The notes under the pieces were generated by a model. It ran no database searches, had not been told where the DNA came from, and saw only the letters and a list, made by a program, of their open reading frames with translations. From Ruegeria pomeroyi (lineage in GTDB: Bacteria; Pseudomonadota; Alphaproteobacteria; Rhodobacterales; Rhodobacteraceae), in assembly GCF_021405525.1 (NCBI RefSeq), contig NZ_JAGQAG010000001.1, positions 2,108,001 through 2,172,000 on the forward strand: a stretch of 64,000 bases of DNA, read 5' to 3'. The position numbers and the translations under genes are program-made. Shown here one piece after another: positions 1 to 9,378 of this stretch. Positions within the stretch are counted from its first letter, which is position 1; each line of letters starts with the position of its first letter.

Positions 1-828
1 GCGGTGGCGGGGCTGGCGACGGCGCCGATCGGGGCTGCGCATTTCAATACGCTGGCCCATTACGGGCTGGTGGCCAATCTGCTCTCGGTGCCGCTGATGG
101 GGCTGGTGGTGATCCCGGCGGCGGTGCTGGCGCTGGTGCTGGCGCCGCTCGGGCTCGACTGGATCGGGCTCGAGGTGATGGGGCTGGGCCTGCGCTGGAT
201 CCTGGGCGTGGCCGATTGGGTTGCGGGGCTGGAGGGTGCGCGGGGCTACGTGATGCGGCCCGATTGGGTGGTGTTGCCGATATTGTCGCTGGGCGCGCTC
301 TGGCTGGTGCTGTGGCGCGGGCGGGCACGGCTGGCGGGCGTGCCGGCGATGGCGGCGGCCTTCTGGCTCTGGTCCGGGGCAGAGCGGCCCGGCGTGCTGA
401 TCGCCGATACCGGTGGGCTGGTGGGGGTGATGACCGACACGGGCCGCGCGCTGAGCAAGCCGCGCGGGGCGGGCTTCATCGCCGGGGTATGGCTGGAAAA
501 CGATGGCGACGGCGCCGACCAGATGGCGGCGGCGGCGCGCTGGCCAGGAGAGGATATGCTGCGCAAGATACGTGTCGGCGAGGTCGAGATCTTGCATGTG
601 ACCGGCAAGCGCGCGGCGCAGGGGGTGCGCGGCTGTGACGGGACGCAACTGATCGTCTCGGCCGTCCCGCTTGCGGTGAGCGGACCATGCGAGGTCTATG
701 ACCCAAAGCGGCTGGCCCTGACCGGCGCGCTCAGCATCGGACCAGAGGGAATGGAAAGCGCCGCACGCCTGGCTGGGCGGCGCCTGTGGAACGACGCCGC
801 GCATCGGACCGCAAACGCGGATCAGTAA
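1..828 (+). CDS. comEC: ComEC/Rec2-family competence/transport protein, C-terminal part
   Basis: The gene enters from the left edge, so only about 275 C-terminal residues are visible. The first part has several hydrophobic segments (about residues 20-60 and 85-125). It is followed by a soluble region with a GVLIADTGG-type stretch seen in the C-terminal domain of ComEC. ComEC forms the inner-membrane channel that takes up transforming DNA. It converges on lexA, with the stop codons overlapping by a few bases. No N-terminal Competence domain can be checked here. Assignment rests on the overall pattern and on my recollection that comEC adjoins lexA in Rhodobacteraceae. Confidence 0.75.
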   Translation, partial: AVAGLATAPIGAAHFNTLAHYGLVANLLSVPLMGLVVIPAAVLALVLAPLGLDWIGLEVMGLGLRWILGVADWVAGLEGARGYVMRPDWVVLPILSLGALWLVLWRGRARLAGVPAMAAAFWLWSGAERPGVLIADTGGLVGVMTDTGRALSKPRGAGFIAGVWLENDGDGADQMAAAARWPGEDMLRKIRVGEVEILHVTGKRAAQGVRGCDGTQLIVSAVPLAVSGPCEVYDPKRLALTGALSIGPEGMESAARLAGRRLWNDAAHRTANADQ

Positions 829-1517
829 GTGCGGATCAAGCCGACAAGCCGGCCCTGTACCCGCACACGCTCCGAAGGCAGCACGCGGGTCTCGTAAGCC
901 GGGTTCGCCGCCTCGAGCGCAATACTGGCGCCACGGCGGTAGAAGCGTTTCAGCGTTGCCTCGCTGTCATCGACCAGCGCCACCACGATATCGCCATTGT
1001 CGGCGGTCGAGGTCTCGCGGATCACCACCACGTCGCCATCGTTGATCCCGGCCTCGATCATCGAATCGCCCTTGACCTCGAGCGCGTAATGTTCGCCCTG
1101 GCCGACCATGCTGCCGGGGACCGCCACCTGATGCGAGACCTGGCTGATCGCCTCGATCGGTACACCGGCGGCGATGCGGCCCATCACCGGCAGTTCCAGC
1201 GCATGGATGGTCACCGGTTCGGCATTGGCGGGGCGGGGCCGGTCGGGCCGGTCGCCGTCGATCACGCGGGGCTGAAAGCCCACCGTGGGTTCGCCGCCCA
1301 GGCTCTCGGGCAGTTTCACGATCTCGATGGCGCGGGCGCGGTGGGCGAGACGGCGGATAAAGCCGCGCTCCTCCAGCGCGGTGATCAAGCGGTGAATGCC
1401 CGATTTCGAGCGCAAATCCAGCGCCAGCTTCATTTCGTCGAAACTGGGCGGCACGCCATCCGCTTGCAGTCTTTTGTGAATGAATTCCAGCAGATCGAGT
1501 TGCTTCTTTGTCAGCAT
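822..1517 (-). CDS. lexA: LexA repressor, SOS-response regulator
   Basis: A 231-residue protein with an N-terminal winged helix-turn-helix (about 1-65) and a C-terminal self-cleaving peptidase. The cleavage bond is A117-G118 in GRIAAGVP. The catalytic dyad is S152 (KGDSMIEAG) and K190 (EATLKRF). It represses DNA-repair genes until RecA-stimulated autocleavage. I chose the start beginning [10 protein letters not shown], which matches the family; an in-frame start 7 codons upstream would add residues outside the conserved fold. A GTTC-N7-GTTC operator lies 34 bp upstream, so it is almost certainly autoregulated. It lies just downstream of moeA on the same strand. Confidence 0.97.
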   Translation of the reverse strand: MLTKKQLDLLEFIHKRLQADGVPPSFDEMKLALDLRSKSGIHRLITALEERGFIRRLAHRARAIEIVKLPESLGGEPTVGFQPRVIDGDRPDRPRPANAEPVTIHALELPVMGRIAAGVPIEAISQVSHQVAVPGSMVGQGEHYALEVKGDSMIEAGINDGDVVVIRETSTADNGDIVVALVDDSEATLKRFYRRGASIALEAANPAYETRVLPSERVRVQGRLVGLIRTY

Positions 1518-1550
1518 TCCCCATACCTCTCCGGTCACGCGTTTACATTT

Positions 1551-1565
1551 GTTCTACGCATGTTC
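1551..1565. promoter_or_regulatory. SOS box (LexA operator) of lexA
   Basis: GTTC at 1551-1554, seven bases, then GTTC at 1562-1565. This is an exact match to the direct-repeat LexA site known in alphaproteobacteria. It lies between the moeA stop (1597) and the lexA start (1517), which fits autoregulation of lexA. Confidence 0.9.
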
Positions 1566-1596
1566 CTGTTTTGTGTCAACAATTCAGGTCAAAGGA

Positions 1597-2766
1597 TCAG
1601 ATCGGGACGTATCGTACACGCTCGCCGGCGGCGCGGGCCGGGTCCTCGGGCGGGCGCATCAGCAGCGCGTTGGCCTGGGCCAGGATCGACAACAGGGAAC
1701 TGTCCTGATCACCAAAGGTGGCGATCTGCCCATCGTCCACCCGGGCACGCATGTAGTGTTCGCGCGGTCCATTGGGCCCGAGGGGTGCGCTCAGCACGGC
1801 CTCGCACAGGGTGATACCCGGATCAAGGTCGAGCATCCGGCGCAGCATGGGAAGGATGAAGATGTATCCGCAAACCATTGCAGAGACGGGATTACCGGGC
1901 AGGCCAACCATCGGCATGTCACCGATCCGGCCCGCCATCAGCGGTTTGCCGGGGCGCATCCGCACCTTGTAGAACGACCGTTCCATCCCGAGATCTCCGG
2001 CCACATGCGCCACCAGATCGTGATCGCCGACCGACGCGCCGCCGATGGTGATCACCAGATCGGCGCCTTGGGCCAGATCAAAGGCGGTGGTCAGCGACGC
2101 GCGGTTATCGCGTGCGATGGGCAATACCCGGACCTGTGCGCCATTGGCCTCGAACAGGGCCTTGAGACCGAACGTGTTGGAGGCGATGATCTGATCGGGG
2201 CCGGGTGTTTCACCGGGCATCACCAGTTCATCCCCGGTCGAGATCAGGGCGACCACCGGGCGCCGACGGACCGGCACGCGTGGGATGTTCATCGAGGCCA
2301 GCAGCGCCACATCCTCGGGCCGCAGAATACGCGGCGCGGCAAGGGTCTGTCCGACCCGAAAATCGACGCCAGCCGGGCGGATATTGGGCTTGTCACCGGG
2401 CGCGTCCGTGATGGTAACCAGGTCGCCGATGCGGCTCACATCTTCTTGAATCACCACGAAATCGGCGCCTGCTGGCACTGGCGCACCGGTAAAGATACGC
2501 ACCGCCTGACCCGGGCCCAGTTCGCCATCGAACCGGTGTCCCGCCGCAGATTCTCCGATCACCTTGAACATGGCGTGGCGTTCGACCTCGGCGGATTTCA
2601 CCGCATAGCCGTCCATCGAGGCGGCGGCAAAGGGCGGCTGATCACGCGTTGCGGCAACGTCGTGTGCCAGAACCCGGCCTGCGGCCTCAGCCAACGGCGC
2701 CTCTTCGGCGCCAAGCGGGTGCACCAAGTCGAGCAGCAGTGCGCGGGCCTCTTCAACGGTGATCAT
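1597..2766 (-). CDS. moeA: Molybdopterin molybdenumtransferase MoeA
   Basis: A 389-residue MoeA. It inserts molybdate into adenylylated molybdopterin in the last step of molybdenum cofactor synthesis. Visible marks are [13 protein letters not shown] near residue 45, the [11 protein letters not shown] segment near 90, the GGASVGDHD loop, and [13 protein letters not shown] near 300. Length is normal for the family (about 400). The ATG overlaps the moaC stop as ATGA, so translation is probably coupled. It is the last gene of a trpG-trpD-trpC-moaC-moeA run and precedes lexA, which has its own SOS-controlled promoter. Confidence 0.96.
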   Translation of the reverse strand: MITVEEARALLLDLVHPLGAEEAPLAEAAGRVLAHDVAATRDQPPFAAASMDGYAVKSAEVERHAMFKVIGESAAGHRFDGELGPGQAVRIFTGAPVPAGADFVVIQEDVSRIGDLVTITDAPGDKPNIRPAGVDFRVGQTLAAPRILRPEDVALLASMNIPRVPVRRRPVVALISTGDELVMPGETPGPDQIIASNTFGLKALFEANGAQVRVLPIARDNRASLTTAFDLAQGADLVITIGGASVGDHDLVAHVAGDLGMERSFYKVRMRPGKPLMAGRIGDMPMVGLPGNPVSAMVCGYIFILPMLRRMLDLDPGITLCEAVLSAPLGPNGPREHYMRARVDDGQIATFGDQDSSLLSILAQANALLMRPPEDPARAAGERVRYVPI

Positions 2767-3236
2767 GTCGCCTCATAACGCCCTGATTTGCCGCCGTCTT
2801 TCAATGCGACCCGAATGCCTCCGATCTGCATCGCCTTGTCCACCGCCTTGACCATGTCATAGACTGTGAGCGCGGCGGTCGAGACAGCCGTCAGCGCCTC
2901 CATCTCGACTCCGGTCTGGCCAGTGGTGCGGACCGTGGCCGCGATGCGCACGCCGGGCAGATCGGGGTCCAGCGTCAGATCGACGGCGACCTTGGTCAGG
3001 GCCAGCGGATGGCAGAGCGGGATCAGATCGGGGGTTCGCTTTGCGCCCATGATGCCCGCAAGCCGCGCAACCGCCAGCACGTCCCCCTTTTTCGCGCGTC
3101 CCTCCGCCACGATATCAAAGGTTTCCGGTGCCATGCTGATGTGACCCTCGGCCACGGCCACGCGGTCGGTCACCGCCTTGTCGGTGACATCGACCATATG
3201 CGCATCACCCTTGGCGTCGAAATGGGTCAGGCTCAT
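2763..3236 (-). CDS. moaC: Cyclic pyranopterin monophosphate synthase MoaC
   Basis: About 157 residues. MoaC converts the 3',8-cyclo-GTP product of MoaA into cyclic pyranopterin monophosphate, the first molybdopterin intermediate. Family marks include MVDVTDK near the N terminus, the PLCHPL active-site loop, and the [19 protein letters not shown] segment, shown here only by its ends: VEMEAL...YDM. I prefer the ATG at 3236, which forms a TGATG overlap with the trpC stop; a GTG one codon upstream is possible. moaC sits between trpC and moeA with no gaps. Confidence 0.96.
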   Translation of the reverse strand: MSLTHFDAKGDAHMVDVTDKAVTDRVAVAEGHISMAPETFDIVAEGRAKKGDVLAVARLAGIMGAKRTPDLIPLCHPLALTKVAVDLTLDPDLPGVRIAATVRTTGQTGVEMEALTAVSTAALTVYDMVKAVDKAMQIGGIRVALKDGGKSGRYEAT

Positions 3237-4048
3237 CACATCGCTCCGGGCATCAGCGGATCGGCCAGCAGGGTGCGGGTTGCCTCGGCCACGTCGTCCT
3301 GGCGCATCAGGCTTTCGCCGATCAGGAAACAGCGGGCGCCATAGCGCGCCATGTCGGACAGGTCGGCGGGTGTGTTCAGCCCGCTTTCACAGACGATGAT
3401 CCGCTCTGGCGGAACCAGTTTCGACAGTTTGCGGGTGGTATCCAGCGTCGTCTCGAATGTCTTGAGATTGCGGTTGTTAATACCGATCAGCGGGCTTTTC
3501 AAGCGCTCGGCACGTTCCAGTTCCTCGGCGTCATGCACCTCGATCAGGACATCCATGTTCCAGTCGAACGCGGTCTGTTCCAGTTCCTCGGCCTGGGCAT
3601 CGTCGACCGAGGCCATGATGATCAGGATACAATCGGCCCCCAGCGCGCGCGCCTCGACCACCTGATAGGGGTCATACATGAAATCCTTGCGCAGCGCGGG
3701 CAGGTTGCAGGCGGCGCGCGCGGCGGTCAGATAGGATTTGGCGCCCTGGAAACTGGGCGTGTCGGTCAGCACCGATAGGCACGTCGCGCCGCCCTCGGCA
3801 TAGGCACGCGCCAGCGCGGGCGGGTCGAAATCGGGGCGGATCAACCCCTTGGAGGGGCTGGCCTTCTTGATCTCGGCAATCAGGCCATAGCCCTGGCGCG
3901 TGGCCGCGATCAGCGCTTCGGCAAAGCCGCGCACCGGACCTGCCTCGCGCGCCTCGGCCTCGACCGCCGCTAGCGGTTTGGCGGCCTTGTCGGCGGCGAC
4001 CTCTTCCAGCTTGTAGGCCTTGATCTTGTCGAGAATCGTGTCGGTCAT
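3236..4048 (-). CDS. trpC: Indole-3-glycerol-phosphate synthase
   Basis: A 270-residue TIM barrel. It cyclises 1-(2-carboxyphenylamino)-1-deoxyribulose 5-phosphate to indole-3-glycerol phosphate in tryptophan synthesis. Motifs seen: [11 protein letters not shown] (catalytic Lys, residues about 58-68), [21 protein letters not shown], and CESGLNT near the C-terminal phosphate site. It is a monofunctional TrpC with no TrpF fusion. Overlaps: the start overlaps trpD (ATGA) and the stop abuts moaC (TGATG). Confidence 0.97.
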   Translation of the reverse strand: MTDTILDKIKAYKLEEVAADKAAKPLAAVEAEAREAGPVRGFAEALIAATRQGYGLIAEIKKASPSKGLIRPDFDPPALARAYAEGGATCLSVLTDTPSFQGAKSYLTAARAACNLPALRKDFMYDPYQVVEARALGADCILIIMASVDDAQAEELEQTAFDWNMDVLIEVHDAEELERAERLKSPLIGINNRNLKTFETTLDTTRKLSKLVPPERIIVCESGLNTPADLSDMARYGARCFLIGESLMRQDDVAEATRTLLADPLMPGAM

Positions 4049-5064
4049 CTTGCGTCCTGTGTGATGCGGGAAAGGGCCTCGACCTTGGCGCGGGCCTGGC
4101 CGCTGTCGATGCTCTGGGCGGCGAGGGCGACACCCTCGCGCAGGTCGGCGGCGCGGTCGGCCACCACCAGCGCGGCGGCGGCGTTCAGCAGCACCGCGTC
4201 GCGATAGGCCGACGGCGCGCCATCCAGCAGCGCGCGAAACGCGGTGGCGTTTTCCTCGGGGGTGCCGCCGACGATCGTCTCGAACGGGTGCACCGGCAGG
4301 CCCGCATCCTCGGGATGCAGCTCGACCTCCTTGACGGTACCGTCCTCGAGCGCGGCGACCCAGCTGACCCCGGTAATGGTCAGCTCGTCGGTGCCGTCCG
4401 AGCCATGCACCAGCCAGGCGCGCTCCGAGCCCAAAAGGCCCAGCGTCTCGGCCATGGGCCGGATCAGCGCGCGACTGAAAGCGCCGGTCAGTTGCCGCTT
4501 GACCCCTGCCGGGTTGGTAAGCGGCCCGAGAATGTTGAAGATGGTTCGGGTGCCCAGTTCGGCTCGGGTGGGCATCACATGGGCGGTGGCCGGGTGATGC
4601 ATAGGCGCCATCATGAAGCCGATCCCGGCCTCGTTCAGTGCCTTTTCAACCACTTGCGGGCCAACCATCACGTTGATGCCCATCTGGCTCTGCAAATCGG
4701 CGGTACCGGATTTCGAACTCAGGTTGCGGTTGCCGTGCTTGGCCACCACCACGCCGGCGCCGGCCACGACAAAGGCGGTGGCGGTCGAGATGTTCAGCGT
4801 GTTCTTGCCATCGCCGCCGGTGCCGACAATATCCATCGCGCCCTCGGGCGCGCGCACAGCGTTGCATTTGGCGCGCATCACGGCGGCGGCGGCGGCGTAT
4901 TCGTCGACCGTTTCGCCGCGCGTGCGCAGCGCCATCAGCAGGCCGCCGATCTGGCTGGGCGTCGCCTCGCCATCGAACAGGATGGTAAAGGCCTGCTCGG
5001 CCTCGGCGCGGGTCAGCGAGCGGTCGGCAGCGGCACCGATCAGCGGTTTCAGCGCATCACTCAT
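4045..5064 (-). CDS. trpD: Anthranilate phosphoribosyltransferase
   Basis: 339 residues. It transfers phosphoribosyl from PRPP to anthranilate. Visible: [14 protein letters not shown] (PRPP/Mg binding, near residue 82), [12 protein letters not shown] (near 107), and the [20 protein letters not shown] segment, written here as TRAELG...GPLTNP. The reading frame stays open upstream of the true start because it runs through trpG in another frame; MSDALKPLI is the family-like start and overlaps the trpG stop as ATGA. Third gene product of the tryptophan branch in this operon. Confidence 0.97.
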   Translation of the reverse strand: MSDALKPLIGAAADRSLTRAEAEQAFTILFDGEATPSQIGGLLMALRTRGETVDEYAAAAAVMRAKCNAVRAPEGAMDIVGTGGDGKNTLNISTATAFVVAGAGVVVAKHGNRNLSSKSGTADLQSQMGINVMVGPQVVEKALNEAGIGFMMAPMHHPATAHVMPTRAELGTRTIFNILGPLTNPAGVKRQLTGAFSRALIRPMAETLGLLGSERAWLVHGSDGTDELTITGVSWVAALEDGTVKEVELHPEDAGLPVHPFETIVGGTPEENATAFRALLDGAPSAYRDAVLLNAAAALVVADRAADLREGVALAAQSIDSGQARAKVEALSRITQDAR

Positions 5065-5642
5065 GCCGGTACCTTCATCACGTCGAGGAAATTGCGCAGC
5101 AATGCGTGCCCATGTTCCGAGGCGATGGATTCGGGGTGAAACTGTACCCCATGGATCGGCAGGTCCTTGTGTTGCAGCCCCATGATGGTGCCATCCTCCA
5201 GCCAGGCGGTAACCTCGAGACAGTCGGGCAGGCTGTCGCGGTCGACCACCAGCGAATGATAGCGGGTCGCCTCGAACGGCGAGGGCAGGCCTGCAAACAG
5301 ACCTTTTGCGCTGTGATGCATCTGGCCCATCTTGCCATGCACGATCTCGTGGCAGCGCACCACCTTGCCACCAAAGGCCTGTCCGATGGTCTGATGGCCC
5401 AGGCACACGCCCAGCAAAGGCGTGCGGGTCTCGGCGGCGGCCTCGGTCAGTGCAAGGCAGATGCCCGCCTGATCAGGGTCGCAGGGGCCGGGGCTGAGCA
5501 GGATGCCCGCCGGGTTCAGCGCCATCGCCTCCTGCACATCCAGCGCATCGTTGCGGCGCACCTCGATCTCGGCGCCAAGCTCGCCCAGATAGTGTACGAG
5601 GTTGTAGGTGAAACTGTCGTAATTGTCGATCAAGAGCAGCAT
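5061..5642 (-). CDS. trpG: Anthranilate synthase component II (glutamine amidotransferase)
   Basis: 193 residues. It supplies ammonia from glutamine to TrpE, which lies separately at 7858-9369. Class I amidotransferase marks: [12 protein letters not shown] at the start, nucleophile C80 in GVCLGHQ, and H169/E171 in HPES. The upstream open frame does not look like protein, so the start is [11 protein letters not shown]. trpG heads the leftward trpG-trpD-trpC-moaC-moeA block, diverging from the gene at 5803. Confidence 0.97.
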   Translation of the reverse strand: MLLLIDNYDSFTYNLVHYLGELGAEIEVRRNDALDVQEAMALNPAGILLSPGPCDPDQAGICLALTEAAAETRTPLLGVCLGHQTIGQAFGGKVVRCHEIVHGKMGQMHHSAKGLFAGLPSPFEATRYHSLVVDRDSLPDCLEVTAWLEDGTIMGLQHKDLPIHGVQFHPESIASEHGHALLRNFLDVMKVPA

Positions 5643-5714
5643 CTTGAGCCTTGTCCCGTCGGGTATTAGGGGCTGGTGGCACGGGGGCCAGCCAAGGTAT
5701 AGTAATCGCGCCCC

Positions 5715-5744
5715 TACATGTTCAGTCTTGTGCGGCAGCGTCAA
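5715..5744 (-). promoter_or_regulatory. Candidate promoter for trpG operon
   Basis: Read on the minus strand: TTGACG at 5744-5739, 18 bases, then CATGTA at 5720-5715. The -35 is good, the -10 is weak. It lies about 75 bp upstream of trpG in the divergent region. No Trp-rich leader ORF was seen here. Confidence 0.3.
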
Positions 5745-5802
5745 GGGCAGACGGGGCGAACGGGCAAAAAGTCGAAGCAGGACCAACAAGAGGCGTGAGG
5801 AT

Positions 5803-7245
5803 ATGGGCGGATTCATCGGAGGACTATTGGCCGGGGCGGTGCTGGTCTTGGCGGCGGCGGCCTGGCTGTCGCTGACGACACCTTTGCCGCAGCGTCCCGA
5901 GGTGGCGGCAACACCCGCGTCGGCGGAACCGGCGGCGGAACCTGCCGAGGACAGGGGAATCGCGGCCCCCGGTCGTGACGCCGATCTGGTGGAACTGGCG
6001 CCGCGCCAGCCCGAGGCGGCGCCCGGCGCCGAAACGCTTGGCGCCCTGGACGAGGCCGACCGCCAGCCCGCCGACAAACCGCAGGTGGGCGGCGCGACCG
6101 ATGCCATCGACCGGCCCGAGGGCAGCGAAACCGCCGCCGTGCAGGTGCCGGGGACGGGTGCCGGCGTGAGCCAACCACAACTGGCGAGCCCCGCCGCTCC
6201 GCAGGATCGCAGCGAACCCGAGGTGAATACCGCAGCACCCGCGCAGCCCAGCGCGCCCGCAACCGGTGTGACCGCCGAGGTGACCGCGCCCAGCCTGCCG
6301 GAGGCCGCACCAGAGCAACCCGTCGTCGCGACCGATCCGCAGGTGTCCCAGGAAGGGGGAAGCGTGACCGAGGCGCCCACGACCGACAGTGCACCAGCGC
6401 CGGATACCGCAACGGCGGCGCCCGAAGTGCCGCAGGAAGACGAGAAGCCGCGCATCGCCGCCCTGCCGCAGATCGGTGGGGCCGAAGAGGGCGCGACACC
6501 ACGCGTCGGCACCCCTGTGGTGCCGCTGACCGAACGCGATAGTGGCACCGATGCCGCGGCCGAGGACGGCCCGCGCCCGATCGAGGCCTATGCGGCGACA
6601 TTCGAGAACCCCGAGGACAAGCCGCTGATGTCGATTGTCCTGATCGACGATGCCGAGGGGCTGGGCAGCGAGGCGTTGCGCGATTTTCCCTATCCGTTGA
6701 CCTTTGCGCTGGATCCGGCGGACCCGCAGGCCGCCGAGAAAATGGCCCGCCACCGCGCCGCCGGGGTCGAGGTGATGGTGATCGCCGATCTGCCCGCCGC
6801 CGCCAGCGCGCAGGATGCCGAGGTCTCGATGGCGGTCTGGCTGAAGGCACTGCCCGAAACGGTGGGCATCCTCGAGGGCACCGGCACCGGCATCCAGGGC
6901 AACCGGGCGCTGTCCGATCAGGTCACCGCCATTGTCGGTGGCAGTGGGCGCGGGCTGCTGACCCAGGATAACGGGCTGAACACGGTGCAGAAACTGGCCG
7001 CGCGCGACGGTGTGCCCTCGGCCGTGGTGTTCCGCGATTTCGACGGGGCCGGACAAAGCCCGACGGTGATGCGCCGGTTCCTTGACCAGGCGGCATTCCG
7101 CGCCGGGCAGGAGGGCGCGGTGGTGATGCTGGGCCGACTGCGGCCCGACACGATCTCGGCGCTGCTGCTGTGGGGGTTGCAGGATCGCGCCAGCCGGGTG
7201 GCGCTGGCGCCGGTCTCGGCAGTGCTGACACGCGATCCGGGCTGA
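5803..7245 (+). CDS. Divergent polysaccharide deacetylase-like protein
   Basis: 480 residues. An N-terminal membrane segment ([11 protein letters not shown] onward, about residues 3-22) anchors the protein. A long Ala/Pro/Glu-rich linker follows (about 25-255), then a domain like the YibQ-type divergent polysaccharide deacetylases (about 260-475; [29 protein letters not shown]). Probably periplasmic, but its substrate is unknown. The HxxH metal site of true NodB deacetylases is not evident, as is common in this divergent group. I chose the ATG at 5803 because of the GTGAGG upstream and the membrane anchor that follows; the frame is open further upstream through the trpG leader. Followed by a terminator hairpin. 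Confidence 0.75.
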   Translation: MGGFIGGLLAGAVLVLAAAAWLSLTTPLPQRPEVAATPASAEPAAEPAEDRGIAAPGRDADLVELAPRQPEAAPGAETLGALDEADRQPADKPQVGGATDAIDRPEGSETAAVQVPGTGAGVSQPQLASPAAPQDRSEPEVNTAAPAQPSAPATGVTAEVTAPSLPEAAPEQPVVATDPQVSQEGGSVTEAPTTDSAPAPDTATAAPEVPQEDEKPRIAALPQIGGAEEGATPRVGTPVVPLTERDSGTDAAAEDGPRPIEAYAATFENPEDKPLMSIVLIDDAEGLGSEALRDFPYPLTFALDPADPQAAEKMARHRAAGVEVMVIADLPAAASAQDAEVSMAVWLKALPETVGILEGTGTGIQGNRALSDQVTAIVGGSGRGLLTQDNGLNTVQKLAARDGVPSAVVFRDFDGAGQSPTVMRRFLDQAAFRAGQEGAVVMLGRLRPDTISALLLWGLQDRASRVALAPVSAVLTRDPG

Positions 7246-7267
7246 GGCCGGGGGGTGTTGCCAAAAG

Positions 7268-7294
7268 GAGCGCCTGTGGCGCGCTCTTTTTCTT
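7268..7294 (+). terminator. Rho-independent terminator
   Basis: GAGCGC (7268-7273), 7-base loop, GCGCTC (7281-7286), then a T-rich run. It follows the deacetylase-like gene. Confidence 0.7.
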
Positions 7295-7298
7295 GTGC

Positions 7299-7332
7299 GC
7301 CTCCGGCGGGAGTATTTGCGGCGGAATGAAGG
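7299..7332 (+). repeat. Intergenic repeat, type A copy 1
   Basis: Contains GGAGTATTTGCGGCGGAATG preceded by CTCCGGCG. The same core recurs at 28311, in reverse at about 32902-32928, and at 36443. This copy lies between convergent genes and directly 3' of the terminator. Confidence 0.75.
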
Positions 7333-7333
7333 A

Positions 7334-7858
7334 TCAGGTTTGGCGTGAGATCGCAACGCCAAGCGCCAGGGCGTCTGGGCCGAGCTTGAGGGGCGCCCCC
7401 CGGGCGCGCAGGATCTGGCCCGCGGCTATGGCCGTGGTTTGACAGCTTGCCGTGCCGCTGAGGAGATAGAGCGCAACCTCTTCGGGGGTGGCGGCAAGGG
7501 TGCGCGTCCCGGTAAGAACGCTGACCGAGCCGCTTACCCGGCGGGGATCGAAGATCAGGTTCAGGTTGCGCACGGGACCGTCGGGCAATCGTCCGGTGAT
7601 CGGGAGATCGCCCGAGAAAGGCAGGGGGGCGCCAATTTGGGCCCGCAAAACGCGCCCGTCGGTGTGCAGTTCCATTCCGCTGCCGTGGACCACGGTCAGA
7701 ATACGCATCTGCCCGGGAAACAGGGAAAACGGACCCGCGGCGGTAACCTCGGCCAGGCTGAGCCGCCAGTGCCCGGGCTCTCCGGCGATCTCGCGCGTCA
7801 CGCCGCCGCCGTTCTTCCAGGGAACCGGGGGCAGGCTGCGCGGATCGAGCAGGTGCAT
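7334..7858 (-). CDS. HutD/Ves-family cupin protein
   Basis: 174 residues. The sequence has the HutD pattern: PWKNGGGVTREIA near residue 15, a short FSLFPGQMRILTVVHG stretch near 45-60, and GPVRNLNLIF near 95. HutD proteins are small cupin-fold proteins, often linked to histidine use; the biochemical role is unsettled. Here the context is different: its start overlaps the trpE stop (TGATG), so it is probably co-translated with trpE. No hut genes are near. A repeat element lies just beyond its stop. Confidence 0.75.
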   Translation of the reverse strand: MHLLDPRSLPPVPWKNGGGVTREIAGEPGHWRLSLAEVTAAGPFSLFPGQMRILTVVHGSGMELHTDGRVLRAQIGAPLPFSGDLPITGRLPDGPVRNLNLIFDPRRVSGSVSVLTGTRTLAATPEEVALYLLSGTASCQTTAIAAGQILRARGAPLKLGPDALALGVAISRQT

Positions 7859-9369
7859 CAGCTGTTGCGCGAACCGGTGAACCGGGCCGCATCCGCCGCC
7901 GCGCGGCGGATGGCGTTGGATTTGTGCACCGTCTCCATGAACTCGGCCTCGGGGTCGCTGTCATAGACCACGCCGCCGCCGGCCTGGATATAGAGCTTGC
8001 GGTCCTTGACGATGGCGGTGCGCAGGGCGATGCACATGTCCATGTCGCCCCCGGCGCTGAAATAGCCGACACCGCCGCCATAGATGCCGCGTTTTTCCGG
8101 CTCCAGCTCGTCGATGATCTCCATCGCGCGCACCTTGGGGGCCCCGCTGACCGTACCGGCGGGCATGCCGGCAAAGAAGGCATCCAGCGCGTCCTTGTCC
8201 GGATCCAGCTCTCCGACCACGTTCGACACGATATGCATCACGTGAGAATAGCGCTCGATGATGAATTTCTCGGTCGGGCGCACGGTGCCGATCTTGCTGA
8301 CCCGGCCCGCATCGTTGCGGCCCAGATCGAGCAGCATCAGATGTTCGGCAAGTTCCTTCTTGTCGGCGAGCAGATCGGCCTCGTTGGCGCGGTCCTCTTC
8401 CGGGGTGGCGCCGCGCGGGCGGGTGCCCGCGATCGGGCGGATCGTCACCTCTTGCCCAAAGACACGCACCAGGATTTCGGGGCTGGCGCCCACCACCTGA
8501 AAGCCGCCGAAGTTGAAATAGAACATGAAGGGCGACGGGTTGGTGCGCCGGAGCGAGCGGTAGAGCGCAAAGGGCGGCAGCGGAAATTCCTGCGTCCAGC
8601 GCTGTGCCGGGACCACTTGAAAGATGTCGCCCGCACGGATGTAATCCTTGGCCTTTTCGACCGCCGCCTTATAGCCCTCGCGGGTGAAGTTCGACACCGG
8701 CGGCGCGACCTCATATGCCTCGCCCAGATCGCGGGTCTCGGCGGGCATGGCGCGTTCCAGATCGCGCACCGCATCCATCACCCGCTCAGCCGCCTGAGCA
8801 TAGGCGGCGCGCGCCGATTGGCCGTCGCTGACCCAGGCGGGCGAGACCACGGTGACCTCGCCCTTGACCCCGTCGAGCACCGCCACGACCGAGGGGCGCA
8901 TCATCACAGCATCGGGCAGGCCCAGCGGATCGGGGTTCACATCGGGCAGATGTTCGACCAGCCGCACCATGTCATAGCCAAGATAGCCGAACAGCCCGGC
9001 CGAGGCCTGCGGCAGATCCTCGGGCAGCGCGATGCGGCTTTCGGCCAGAAGCGCGCGCAGGTTGTCGAGCGGATTGCCCTCTTGCGGCTGGAACCCGTCG
9101 GGATCGAACCGCGCCTGCCGGTTCAGCGCAGATTGTTCGCCATGACAGCGCCAGATCAGGTCCGGCTTCATCCCGATGATCGAATAGCGCCCGCGCACTT
9201 CGCCACCGGTCACCGATTCGAGCATGAAGGCGTCTTTCTGTGCGCCCGTCAGCTTGAGCATCAGCGACACCGGGGTGTCGAGATCGGCGGCCAGGCGGGT
9301 GTGGACGACCTGGTTCTCGCCCGCCTCATAGGCGCGGGCGAAGGTTTCGAAATCGGGTGTCAGCGCCAT
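7858..9369 (-). CDS. trpE: Anthranilate synthase component I
   Basis: 503 residues. It converts chorismate and ammonia to anthranilate, with TrpG as amidotransferase partner. Family marks: MLESVTGGEVRGRYSIIG region near residue 50 (feedback-binding element, cited by its ends), NPSPFMFYF near 290, PIAGTRPRG near 335, LDLGRNDAGRVS near 375, and AGTVSGAPKVRAME near 430. It lies only 9 bp downstream of ppiD and overlaps hutD. trpE and trpG are split into two transcription units here. Confidence 0.97.
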   Translation of the reverse strand: MALTPDFETFARAYEAGENQVVHTRLAADLDTPVSLMLKLTGAQKDAFMLESVTGGEVRGRYSIIGMKPDLIWRCHGEQSALNRQARFDPDGFQPQEGNPLDNLRALLAESRIALPEDLPQASAGLFGYLGYDMVRLVEHLPDVNPDPLGLPDAVMMRPSVVAVLDGVKGEVTVVSPAWVSDGQSARAAYAQAAERVMDAVRDLERAMPAETRDLGEAYEVAPPVSNFTREGYKAAVEKAKDYIRAGDIFQVVPAQRWTQEFPLPPFALYRSLRRTNPSPFMFYFNFGGFQVVGASPEILVRVFGQEVTIRPIAGTRPRGATPEEDRANEADLLADKKELAEHLMLLDLGRNDAGRVSKIGTVRPTEKFIIERYSHVMHIVSNVVGELDPDKDALDAFFAGMPAGTVSGAPKVRAMEIIDELEPEKRGIYGGGVGYFSAGGDMDMCIALRTAIVKDRKLYIQAGGGVVYDSDPEAEFMETVHKSNAIRRAAADAARFTGSRNS

Positions 9370-9378
9370 GGGGACCCC

